Positions 27,567-35,360 of a DNA stretch of 59,102 nt are shown piece by piece. The stretch comes from JBOGOC01 sp050747525. GTDB lineage: Bacteria > Acidobacteriota > Polarisedimenticolia > JACPZX01 > DASXTC01. A program made the position numbers and the translations under genes. How positions within the stretch are numbered: the first letter of the stretch is position 1; each line of letters opens with the position of its first letter. The notes beneath the pieces were generated by a model. That model did no database searches. It was given only the letters and a program-made list of their open reading frames with translations, and was not told where the DNA came from. The stretch spans positions 1 through 59,102 of the forward strand of contig JBOGOC010000118.1 of NCBI GenBank assembly GCA_050747525.1, given 5' to 3'.

Positions 27567-29080
27567 TCGCCGCTTTTCGCGCCCTTGCGCGCCTCGGAGA
27601 GCCGGTTCCGGACCTGCTCAGCGCGCGGAGTGCCCAACTGGAGCGCCTTCTCCCACGAAGCGATCGCCTCGTCGACACGTCCCATCGAGAAGTACAGCTC
27701 CCCCAGGTGCTCGTGGATCTCCGGCTCGTCCGGCATGGCGTCGCGTGCCCGCTCCAGGATCTCCCTCGAGCGCCGGTATTCCTTCTTCTTGTAGTGGGCC
27801 CAGCCCAGGCTGTCCAGGTAGGCGCCGTTGTCCGGTTCCTTCCGCAGCGCACGCTCCACCAGGTCGACCGCTTCGTTGAGGCGGCGCCCCTGATCGGCGA
27901 GCATGTACCCCAGATGATTCAGGGCGTCGGCATTGCCGGGGTCCAGGTCGATGGCCGTGCGCAGGAACTGCTCGGCGCGGCGTGTGTCGTCCTGCCTCTG
28001 ACGGCGCGCCCCCGCCGACAGGTAGGCTCGTGAAAGGCGCGCATCCGCCTCGGGGCCCGGGGGTGTGAACATGCGCGCCGCCTCGTCCTGCTTCCCCTGC
28101 AGGATGAGCGCCTCGGCCCTGGCGGTGGTGAAGCGTTCTTCATCCGGATGCTGGAGGGCCATCTGCTCCGCGGCGGTCGCCGCGTCGGGAAGCCGGCCCG
28201 CCTCCAGCAGCAGGCCCACCTTGCGCAGCTCGATTTCCTTGCGCTCGCCCGGCGGGATCTGAGCCGCATGCTCGTCCATCCATCCCGACAGAGCCGCGAG
28301 CTGCTCGTAGGCCCCGCCGTAGTCACCCATCTTCTGGCGCACGCGGGCCAGCGCGTACCGTATCCGCGGGACCTCGACTCCTCCTTCGATCAGGCGGGTG
28401 GCCACCGTCGAGGCATCCTCGAAGCGTCCCTCCGCTTCGTAGCATTCCATCAGCCCCATCCGGAGCCGCGTCCGCTTGGGATTGACCCGGATCGACTCCA
28501 GCAGGAGATCCTGCGCCTGCTGGAAGCGCCCCAGCTTCACCAGCACCTGGGAGGCCAGCAGCGCCCCTTCTTCGGAGCCCGGGTTCTTCTCGAGGTGCGT
28601 GTTGGCCGGGGCGAGCGCTTCCTCGAATCGTCCGCGCGAAGCCAGCAGACGAGCCAGGTCGAGCGGGACCTCGGCATCGCCGGGGGCCCTGGCCTGCAGA
28701 TCTTTGAGCGCGGCGACCGCCACGTCCACGTCCGCCGGCGTGGCCTCGTCGCGCATCGCCAGGGTGAACAGCGCCTCGGCCAGGAGACGGGGGGCCTCGG
28801 ACGAAAGGGGCTCCAGCTCCGTGGCCTCCCGCGCCGCCTCGGCCGCCTTGACCGGGTCGCCCACTTCCATGTGCAGGCGGGCCAGCTCCACCGCGAGATC
28901 GGCCGACGCGGGGTCCGCCTGCCGCGCCGCGTCCATCTCGCGCAGGGCCGTGGGGAGGTCACGGTCGGTGAGGGCCTGGCGGGAGAGCAGATAGTGATAG
29001 TAGGCCTGGTCTCTTCGCGGGCCCGCATCGGCCGTCGCCGCCAGACAGACGGCCAGCAGGGCCGCTCCAACGGCTGGCAT
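27563..29080 (-). CDS. Exported TPR-repeat protein
   Basis: A 505-residue protein with an N-terminal signal peptide (MPAVGAALLAVCLAATADAG) and ten or more tetratricopeptide repeats over almost its whole length. Examples are LSRQALTDRDLPTALREMDA, ALNHLGYMLADQGRRLNEAV and YLDSLGWAHYKKKEYRRSRE. The last group resembles TPR proteins of the outer-membrane lipoprotein and PEP-CTERM type. It is probably a periplasmic scaffold for the neighbouring envelope proteins. The ATG shares one base with the Ctp-like stop (TGATG). Its partner is unknown. Confidence 0.85.
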   Translation of the reverse strand: MPAVGAALLAVCLAATADAGPRRDQAYYHYLLSRQALTDRDLPTALREMDAARQADPASADLAVELARLHMEVGDPVKAAEAAREATELEPLSSEAPRLLAEALFTLAMRDEATPADVDVAVAALKDLQARAPGDAEVPLDLARLLASRGRFEEALAPANTHLEKNPGSEEGALLASQVLVKLGRFQQAQDLLLESIRVNPKRTRLRMGLMECYEAEGRFEDASTVATRLIEGGVEVPRIRYALARVRQKMGDYGGAYEQLAALSGWMDEHAAQIPPGERKEIELRKVGLLLEAGRLPDAATAAEQMALQHPDEERFTTARAEALILQGKQDEAARMFTPPGPEADARLSRAYLSAGARRQRQDDTRRAEQFLRTAIDLDPGNADALNHLGYMLADQGRRLNEAVDLVERALRKEPDNGAYLDSLGWAHYKKKEYRRSREILERARDAMPDEPEIHEHLGELYFSMGRVDEAIASWEKALQLGTPRAEQVRNRLSEARKGAKSGE

Positions 29081-30303
29081 CAGTTGGCCACCGGCTCCTC
29101 TCCAGGAGCGCGCATGGCCGCGGTGGACGGATCGGGCACGGCCCTGAGCACGTCGAGAGCCTTGTCGAGCTGCCGCTGAAGCCGACTGGCCCTCTCGCCA
29201 TCCTGGCCCTGAGGGATCGGGTCCGTGGGCTTCAGCCCCGTCCCATGCCACGCGGTTCCCGAGGGAGACAGGTACTTGCGGGTGGAGAGCTTGAGCCAGT
29301 CCCCGTTGTTGAGTGCGATGAATTCCTGCTCCGCTCCCACTCCGAAGGTGTTCTCTCCGATCACCTTCGCGCCGCGCAGATCCTGCAGGGCGGCCGCGAA
29401 CAGCTCGGCCGACTCCGCCGTCGAGGCGTTCACCAGAAGGGCCACCGATCCCGTGTAGACACCGCGCGCTCGACCGCGCAGCTCGCGCACCACCTCGGTC
29501 TTGCTCTTCAGGCGCGAAACCACGGTGTCGCCGACGAACAGCCCCGCGGCGCGGGCCGCTTCGTCCATGGTCCCCCAGGCGTTCCCCCTGAGGTCCACCA
29601 GCAGCCTCCGGATCTTCTGCTTCTGGGCCCGCTCGAGGAGCCCGGCGATCGCCTGCGAGGCTCCCGGCTCGAACTGCATGATCTTCAGCACGGCGATCCC
29701 TTCCGCCGCATCCACCACTTCCAGGGCCGGTCCGGGCAGAGAGTTCACGCGCCGGGTGATGTCGGTCTCGATCTTGCGTGGCTCCTCGCGGCGGGCCACC
29801 TGGATGGCCACCGAGCTCCCCGCGTCTCCCTTCAGGCGGCCCTCCACCTCGAACAGGTGCAGCTCGCGCGCCGAGTCACCGCCCAGCCTTCGGACCAGGT
29901 CACCCGCCGTGATCCCTCTGGACTCCGCGTCCGAGCCAGGCTTGACCGACACGACCAGCACGGAGCCTTCCCGGCGCGCCAGCCGCAGGCCCGCGTCCGC
30001 GGACGAACCCGGCGAGGGCTTCTTCCCCGCTGCCTGCGCCGCCGCGTACTCGGCCGCCGTGAAGTACTCGCTGAACGGGTCCAGGCCCGAGAGCATCCCT
30101 TCGTACGCGCCCTCCATCAGAGACGAGGAGTTCACCTCGTCCACGTAGGACTTCTGGATCAGGGACAGCACCTCGTTGAACAGGCGGAGCGATGAGTAGG
30201 TGGTGTCGAGCGCCAGGTTGCGTGTCATGACGGCGCCGGCCAGGAAGATCGCCAGCACCCCGGCGGTCCCCGCCATCGCCACCCCTTTCCATCTCCTCAT
30301 CAT
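29080..30303 (-). CDS. Ctp/S41-family protein lacking the catalytic Ser-Lys dyad
   Basis: A 407-residue protein with the architecture of C-terminal processing proteases. It has an N-terminal membrane anchor (residues 7-26), the helical segment FNEVLSLIQKSYVDEVNSSS, a PDZ domain (about 100-180) and an S41 core. The core motif aligns well with active enzymes (VNASTAESAELFAAALQD, VIGENTFGVGAEQE). However, the positions of the catalytic Ser and Lys, 25 residues apart in Prc, hold Glu297 and Val322. It is therefore probably a non-proteolytic PDZ scaffold. It is coupled to the EnvC-like gene upstream and the TPR gene downstream; envC-ctpA pairs are common. Confidence 0.85.
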   Translation of the reverse strand: MMRRWKGVAMAGTAGVLAIFLAGAVMTRNLALDTTYSSLRLFNEVLSLIQKSYVDEVNSSSLMEGAYEGMLSGLDPFSEYFTAAEYAAAQAAGKKPSPGSSADAGLRLARREGSVLVVSVKPGSDAESRGITAGDLVRRLGGDSARELHLFEVEGRLKGDAGSSVAIQVARREEPRKIETDITRRVNSLPGPALEVVDAAEGIAVLKIMQFEPGASQAIAGLLERAQKQKIRRLLVDLRGNAWGTMDEAARAAGLFVGDTVVSRLKSKTEVVRELRGRARGVYTGSVALLVNASTAESAELFAAALQDLRGAKVIGENTFGVGAEQEFIALNNGDWLKLSTRKYLSPSGTAWHGTGLKPTDPIPQGQDGERASRLQRQLDKALDVLRAVPDPSTAAMRAPGEEPVAN

Positions 30304-31466
30304 CGTGAGTCCTCTCGAGCGCGTTGTGTCAGGCTCGCGCGTTTGAGCCATCGGGCCGGATCCAGCGTCTTCCCCTCGTGCCGCCACTCGAAATAAATGG
30401 TCGGCGCTTCTCCGCCGGGAGCGGCCTCGTCCGCCACACCCAGCTCCTGGCCCGGGAGCACCTCCTCCCCTTCGGCCACCTTCAGCACCGCCGCACGGGC
30501 GTACACCGACATGTAGCGCCCGCCATGGTCCACCAGCACGGTGTTGCCATAGCCGGCGAACCGCCGTCCGAACACCACCCGGCCACCGAGCACGGCCCTG
30601 ATGGGCGCGCCCGGCTCGGTCTGGATGTCCACCCCTCGGTGCGGCGTAACCGTCCTGAAACGCGGATGCACGATATCCCCGAACGGGACGGCGATGCGTC
30701 CCTCGGCCGGCCACGGGAGCGCCCCCTTCAGGCGCGAAGGATCGATGGCCGTCTCGTAACCCTGCTGCCCGGCCACGATCGCGGCCTCGAGCTGCTCCGC
30801 GGCTCGCGCCAGCTCGGCGATGGCGCTGCGATGGGCCTCAGCGTCCTCGCGCACCGTCACCAGCAGCCGCGCGGAGTTTTCGCGCGCATCCGCCAGGGAG
30901 TCCGCAGTCTCTCTCTGTTCCGCCGCCAGGGCTTCGAGTGCGTCCACCTGCGCCGTCAGGGCCGATTCGAGCGACTCCGCCCGCTGCCGGCCGCTCTGCA
31001 GCCGCGACAGGGCCGCCCCCTGACGCGAGGCCATGACATCAAGATAGGCGACTCCGCGCAGAAGGTCGACCGGCCGGGCGACGGCCAGCAAAACCCTGAC
31101 TTCCCGCTGCCTTCCGTGCAGGTAGACCTCCTTCAGCCGTGCCGCCAGGGCCGCTTCGGCCTCCTTCACTTCCGCCCGGGAGCCATCCAGCTCCGACCGG
31201 AGCCGTCCCAGATCCCTGCCCGCCTGCTGGCGCGCGTACTCGAGCCGGGCCGCCTCCCGGGCGTGCAAGGCCGCCTCCGTCTGGAGGCGGTCCATCTCGG
31301 CCACCGTCCCCCGCTCCTGCCGGTCGAGGTGCTCGAGGTCCTCCCGAAGCGCGCGGATCTCCGACACCAGGGCGTCGAAGCGCGCCTGATCTCCGGGGTC
31401 GCGGCCGGGAGACTCGGCACCGGCCCCCCCGGCGGCCAGGAGGCCGAGCAGCACGATTCCGATCAC
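30300..31466 (-). CDS. EnvC-like murein hydrolase activator (degenerate M23 domain)
   Basis: A 388-residue exported protein with a signal-like N-terminus (IGIVLLGLLAAGGAGAE). A long coiled coil (about 25-235) precedes a C-terminal LytM/M23 domain (about 255-380). His276 and Asp280 of the HxGxD motif remain (PHRGVDI). The other active-site positions are lost: YAR replaces YAH (R324), and TIYFEWR replaces the HxH segment, as in E. coli EnvC. EnvC proteins activate amidases with FtsEX at division. The GTG start (31466) has GGGAGG upstream and overlaps the AlkP gene stop. No ftsEX is present in the window. Confidence 0.85.
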   Translation of the reverse strand: MIGIVLLGLLAAGGAGAESPGRDPGDQARFDALVSEIRALREDLEHLDRQERGTVAEMDRLQTEAALHAREAARLEYARQQAGRDLGRLRSELDGSRAEVKEAEAALAARLKEVYLHGRQREVRVLLAVARPVDLLRGVAYLDVMASRQGAALSRLQSGRQRAESLESALTAQVDALEALAAEQRETADSLADARENSARLLVTVREDAEAHRSAIAELARAAEQLEAAIVAGQQGYETAIDPSRLKGALPWPAEGRIAVPFGDIVHPRFRTVTPHRGVDIQTEPGAPIRAVLGGRVVFGRRFAGYGNTVLVDHGGRYMSVYARAAVLKVAEGEEVLPGQELGVADEAAPGGEAPTIYFEWRHEGKTLDPARWLKRASLTQRAREDSR

Positions 31467-33721
31467 AGGAAAGGCCTCCCGTCCACGTCCTCGGGGATCT
31501 CTATCTCCATCGCCTTCAGCACGGTGGGCATGACATCCACGATGTTCAGGCCGTCGCGCGTGATGGGCCGGTTCACGAACAGGATCCCCTTCACCAGCTC
31601 GGGGTCGAGCGAGCAGTGATCGCCGCTCCACGCCTTGAGGTTGTCCTCGAAGATCTCGCGGGGGACCTCTCCCAGCGCGGACTGCCATCCGATGCGGTAC
31701 CCCAGGGTGTTGGCGGCCCTGAGGTCCGGAATCAGCGTGGGGTCGTACCCCGTGTACATCTCTTCGCGCTTGTAGACCTTCTGCACGGCGCGCTCTCCCG
31801 TGTGCGGATCCACGGTGGCCTCGAGGCCGGCGATGATGGCCGACCGCACCCGCTCGTAGTCCTCCCCCGGCTGCACCACCCCATCGCGCTCCCGGCCCGC
31901 GACGTTGATGTAGATCCCGCCGAGCCCCAGGGCATAGGCCTGCGTTTTCGACCAGTCCACATCCTCGAAGAACCTGCGCGTCTCGAACAGGTCCTGAAGC
32001 GTCTTGGGCTTTCCCGTCCTCCGGTCGCTCTTGAGGGTCATGAAGCCGTTCTTCACCAGCCAGGTGTTGTAGTTCATGCCCCGCCGGAACGAGCCGAAGC
32101 CGTGGTCGGACATCACGAAGAAGAGAGCGTCCTTCCCGGCCAGCTCGCGCGCCCGCCCCACGATGCGGTCCATGCGCTCGTACGCGGAGCGGAGCGCCCC
32201 GCTCATCGCCTCGACGTGGGCCGGGTCGTTCATGGGGTCGTGGAAGGGATGCTTCGTGTCGAGATAACGCCAGAACATGTGGCCGATGCGATCCACGAAG
32301 TCGAACACCTGGACGTAAAGGCGGTCCTGGCTGGACGAGAGCTGCGCCTCCATCATGGCTTCGAAGGAGTCGACCGTCCGGTTCATGTCCTCGACGAAGA
32401 ACTCGTCGGGGACCAGCCCGGTGGGGAGGGTCCACGTGTCCTCCGCCCAGCCGAGGGTCTTGAAGAAGCCGAGGTGCTGCTGGAGATCGGAGGCGAACGA
32501 ACCGGGGAAGGAGAACGGGATCGGCTGACACTCCGGATGGAAGTTGACCGGCGTCTGATAGATCTTGAGCTCGGGGCGCGTGGAGAGGACCTTCCAGCGG
32601 ACGATCCCGCGCAGCGGCTGGGCCATGTCGACCAGCCAGTTCACCGGGAACTTCAGCACATGCCAGTCGGACCACTCCCCCACACGCAGCTTCACCGTCT
32701 GCCCCTGCACTTCGATGGTGACCGACGAGGCATCTTCGGAGACGGTGAAGGAGACGGGGAGGTCGAGCCGTTTCGGGATCCCTCGTTCCTCGAGCTCGCG
32801 CTCCATGTCGGCGGCTATCCGCTCGCGGTCCTGCGGGCTCGCCGCGGCCTTCGCATCGTCGATGGGGTATTGATGGAAGGGCAGATTCAGCGGTCCGTAC
32901 AGGGCGCTCGTCACCCGGCCCGACTTGCCCTCCAGCGGGATCACCTCCACGGAGAACTCGTTGTCGGTCACCTGGAATCCCGGCTCGGACGTATAGAACG
33001 AAGGCGTCCCCACGCGTCCCCGCATGTCGGGGACACCCAGCCCGCACAACACCCGTCCCCCCTCGATCGACTCGGCGGGAAAGTTCTGCGGGACGCGGAT
33101 CACCTGCGCCGCGCCGCCATGCGAGGCGACCATCTCCCACAAGGTGCGCCCCTGCCTGTTGTTGACGGCCCAGGGAACAGCCTCCGGGAGCCAGACGGCA
33201 CCCATTTGGTATCCCCCCCAGCCCAGCGCCGCCGCGGCCAGGAGCCCCATCCCCATCGCGACCATCCGGCGCGCGCGGAACAGCAGCGGGAAGCCTGCTC
33301 CGATCAGAAGCCCTGCCAGCACGCCGATGGCTGCCAGCCCCATGGCGTTGCGCGGGCCCCAGAGGAGGGGCCGCCTCGTCTCGGTGGTGAAGGCCAGCGT
33401 GGGCAGGTAGTTGTTGCCCGCCCGTTTCAGAAAGTCGAAGACGCCCGTCTTGCCCGGATTCTTGCCGGTGGCGAACGCCGACCACGAGACCGGCGTCTGG
33501 GGCGGGTTGGTGGGGGTGAGCTCCGCGTAGGAGCCCTCCTCCTTGAGGCGGCTCAGGTTCGGCAGCCTCCCCTCGGCCATGTACTGCTCCACCAGCCGGG
33601 CGTCGGCACCGTCGAATCCGATGATGACCACGCGCGACGGCGCGGCAGCTGCCGCCGGCACCGAGGCCGCGGCGGCCAGGAACAGAGCCGGGATCAGGCG
33701 CGCGGCCATGCGGGATCTCAT
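31463..33721 (-). CDS. AlkP-superfamily phosphodiesterase/pyrophosphatase-like protein with inserted membrane helices
   Basis: A 752-residue protein with a signal peptide (ARLIPALFLAAAASVPAAAA) and a type I phosphodiesterase fold. VVIIGFDGAD supplies metal ligand Asp37. The segment NPPQTPVSWSAFATGKNPGK holds the probable nucleophile Thr76. VFDFVDRIGHMFWRY and FFVMSDHGFGSF supply later metal ligands. Two hydrophobic helices (about 126-148 and 153-170) lie inside the domain just after the nucleophile. The substrate is unknown. The ATG at 33721 has GGAGG upstream. It begins the operon with the EnvC-like and Ctp-like genes; in Pseudomonas a phosphoglycerate mutase of the same superfamily holds that place. 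Confidence 0.8.
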   Translation of the reverse strand: MRSRMAARLIPALFLAAAASVPAAAAAPSRVVIIGFDGADARLVEQYMAEGRLPNLSRLKEEGSYAELTPTNPPQTPVSWSAFATGKNPGKTGVFDFLKRAGNNYLPTLAFTTETRRPLLWGPRNAMGLAAIGVLAGLLIGAGFPLLFRARRMVAMGMGLLAAAALGWGGYQMGAVWLPEAVPWAVNNRQGRTLWEMVASHGGAAQVIRVPQNFPAESIEGGRVLCGLGVPDMRGRVGTPSFYTSEPGFQVTDNEFSVEVIPLEGKSGRVTSALYGPLNLPFHQYPIDDAKAAASPQDRERIAADMERELEERGIPKRLDLPVSFTVSEDASSVTIEVQGQTVKLRVGEWSDWHVLKFPVNWLVDMAQPLRGIVRWKVLSTRPELKIYQTPVNFHPECQPIPFSFPGSFASDLQQHLGFFKTLGWAEDTWTLPTGLVPDEFFVEDMNRTVDSFEAMMEAQLSSSQDRLYVQVFDFVDRIGHMFWRYLDTKHPFHDPMNDPAHVEAMSGALRSAYERMDRIVGRARELAGKDALFFVMSDHGFGSFRRGMNYNTWLVKNGFMTLKSDRRTGKPKTLQDLFETRRFFEDVDWSKTQAYALGLGGIYINVAGRERDGVVQPGEDYERVRSAIIAGLEATVDPHTGERAVQKVYKREEMYTGYDPTLIPDLRAANTLGYRIGWQSALGEVPREIFEDNLKAWSGDHCSLDPELVKGILFVNRPITRDGLNIVDVMPTVLKAMEIEIPEDVDGRPFL

Positions 33722-33743
33722 TGAGCCTCCAGAAAAAAGAACG

Positions 33744-33772
33744 ATTCTAGGTGCCAGGGCCCGGAAGGACAA
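33744..33772 (-). promoter_or_regulatory. Promoter of the AlkP-EnvC-Ctp-TPR-LolB-ispE operon
   Basis: On the minus strand TTGTCC (33772-33767) is separated by 17 bases from TAGAAT (33749-33744). Transcription would begin near 33737, shortly before the ribosome binding site and ATG at 33721. The promoter overlaps the 3' end of the Sua5-like gene. The same TTGTCC with a TAGACT -10 is seen at 41598-41627. Confidence 0.55.
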
Positions 33773-34433
33773 GCAGCGGTGCGGGCGGAAAGCCGAGCAC
33801 CGCGGCGATCGCCTCCGCCTCCACCGCGCCCGCCCTCACGACCACGGGCCGCTCCCCGGACAGGTCGAGCAGCGTCGAAGGCAGCCCCCCCGGGGTGGTG
33901 CCCCCGTCCACGATGAGATCCACCCGGTCCGCCACAGCGGGATCGAGGGCGTCCGCCCGCGTGGGAGGGGCTTCTCCCTTCCGGTTCGCGCTCGTGGAGG
34001 TGATGGGGGCCCCCACGGCACGCACCAGCCGGATGGCGACGGGATGCGGGCTCAGCCGCACCGCCACGGTCTCGCCGCGGCCCAGGGCCGGGCACCGCAG
34101 CCCCCTGCGCGCCGTCAGGACGAGAGTCAGAGGCCCGGGCCAGAAGGCGCGCGTCAGCCGCGAGAACCAGATGTGCGCGGCCCCCTCGATGCGGGCCAGG
34201 TCGTGGGCGGCTTCGGTGTGGGGGATGATGAGGATGCAGGCCTGCGACGCCTCCCGTTCCTTGACCTCGCCCAGCCGCGCGACCGCCTCCGCGTTGAAGG
34301 GATCGGCGGCCAGGCCGTAGAAGGTCTCCGTGGGATGAGCCACCAGGCCGCCGTGCCGTATCATGGCCGCGGCCCGCAGCAGCACGCGCGGATCGGGAAG
34401 AACAGGATCGAACCGCACGAGACGCGCGGTCAT
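33747..34433 (-). CDS. Sua5/YrdC/YciO-family threonylcarbamoyl-AMP synthase
   Basis: Makes threonylcarbamoyl-AMP for the t6A modification of ANN-decoding tRNAs. The 228-residue protein carries GGLVAHPTETFYGLAADPFN, the Lys-containing KEREASQACILII, WPGPLTLVLTA and GAPITSTSANRKGE. Short Sua5/YrdC proteins lack the extra C-terminal Sua5 domain, as here. The start is MTARLVRFDPVLPDP at 34433. It is divergent from the SpoU-type gene with only 15 bases between start codons, so each promoter must lie in the other gene. Confidence 0.9.
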   Translation of the reverse strand: MTARLVRFDPVLPDPRVLLRAAAMIRHGGLVAHPTETFYGLAADPFNAEAVARLGEVKEREASQACILIIPHTEAAHDLARIEGAAHIWFSRLTRAFWPGPLTLVLTARRGLRCPALGRGETVAVRLSPHPVAIRLVRAVGAPITSTSANRKGEAPPTRADALDPAVADRVDLIVDGGTTPGGLPSTLLDLSGERPVVVRAGAVEAEAIAAVLGFPPAPLLVLPGPGT

Positions 34434-34448
34434 CGAGGGGAGGGTCTC

Positions 34449-35360
34449 CTGGATCGTTCGACGCATCGATCGCTGCGGCGCACCCACCCTCTGGCCGCCC
34501 GGGTGCGCGAGCTGTCGCGCTCGCCCTCGGAGCGCGCCACAGGCGACCTGATGATCGTCGAAGGACCGCGCGTCGCCGAGGAGGCCCTGCGCGAGGGGGC
34601 CTCCATCAAGGAGGCGATCCTCTCCTCCGGTTCCTCCGATCTCGAGGCGCTGGAGGCGGCGTTGCGTGACGCGGGGATCCAGCCTTGGCGGACCGACGCC
34701 GCCACCCTGGCCTGGCTGTCGCACACCACCACGCCGCAGGGGGTGCTCCTCGTGGTCGGGCGTCCCCGCCACACCGCCGGCGGCATGGTCGCCGTGTCGT
34801 CGGAACGATCGTTGCTGCTGGTGGCGTGCGGGGTGCAGGACCCCGGAAACACCGGCGCTCTGGTGAGGCTGGCCGATGCGGCCGGCGCCTCGGGACTGGT
34901 GGCGGCGGCCGGAGCCGATCCCTTCGGCCCCCGCGCGGTGCGCGCGAGCGCCGGCTCCATCTTCCGGCTCCCCGTGGCGCGGCTGCCGCGCGAAGAGGAG
35001 CTGCCCGGCTTCCTGGCCTCGGTTCGCTCCGCCGGGTTCGCGGTGGCCGGCGCGGCCGCGCGCGGAGGAGACGACTTCCGCGAAGCGATGCCTCCCCGGC
35101 CTCTCGCCCTGGTGCTGGGAGGAGAGGCGTCGGGGCTCCCTCCGGCCATCGAGGGGATGCTGGACGTGCGCCTGACCATCCCCACCAACCCGCGCGTGGA
35201 GTCGCTCAACGTGGCCGCCGCAGCCGCGGTGCTGCTGTTCACGTCTCCTCGCGGCTCGGCTCGCCCACCGTCTCCGGCGAGCCGGCCGCCTCGTGGGAGC
35301 GGGCGGAAGCCCGAGGGGCGCCCCTCTCGGCGCGGCCCTTCCGGTCGAGCGGGAGCGTGA
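34449..35360 (+). CDS. SpoU/TrmH-family RNA 2'-O-methyltransferase
   Basis: SPOUT methyltransferase that 2'-O-methylates rRNA or tRNA. It has an N-terminal substrate-binding domain (RELSRSPSERATGDLMIVEG) and the knotted SPOUT motifs VQDPGNTGALVRLADAAG, LALVLGGEASGLP and NPRVESLNVAAAAAVLLF. No ATG or TTG precedes the homology. A CTG at 34449 with GGGGAGG five bases upstream gives the usual N-terminus (DRSTHRSLRRTHPLAARVRE); GTG 34503 is the alternative. The last 40 or so residues are Pro/Arg/Ser-rich and overlap the kinase gene end (35239-35360), so the tail may not be functional. Confidence 0.85.
   Translation: MDRSTHRSLRRTHPLAARVRELSRSPSERATGDLMIVEGPRVAEEALREGASIKEAILSSGSSDLEALEAALRDAGIQPWRTDAATLAWLSHTTTPQGVLLVVGRPRHTAGGMVAVSSERSLLLVACGVQDPGNTGALVRLADAAGASGLVAAAGADPFGPRAVRASAGSIFRLPVARLPREEELPGFLASVRSAGFAVAGAAARGGDDFREAMPPRPLALVLGGEASGLPPAIEGMLDVRLTIPTNPRVESLNVAAAAAVLLFTSPRGSARPPSPASRPPRGSGRKPEGRPSRRGPSGRAGA

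Noticed and set aside
31139..33724. Long plus-strand open frame opposite the AlkP and EnvC-like genes
   Set aside because: Antisense shadow with a composition unlike any protein family and no ribosome binding site.
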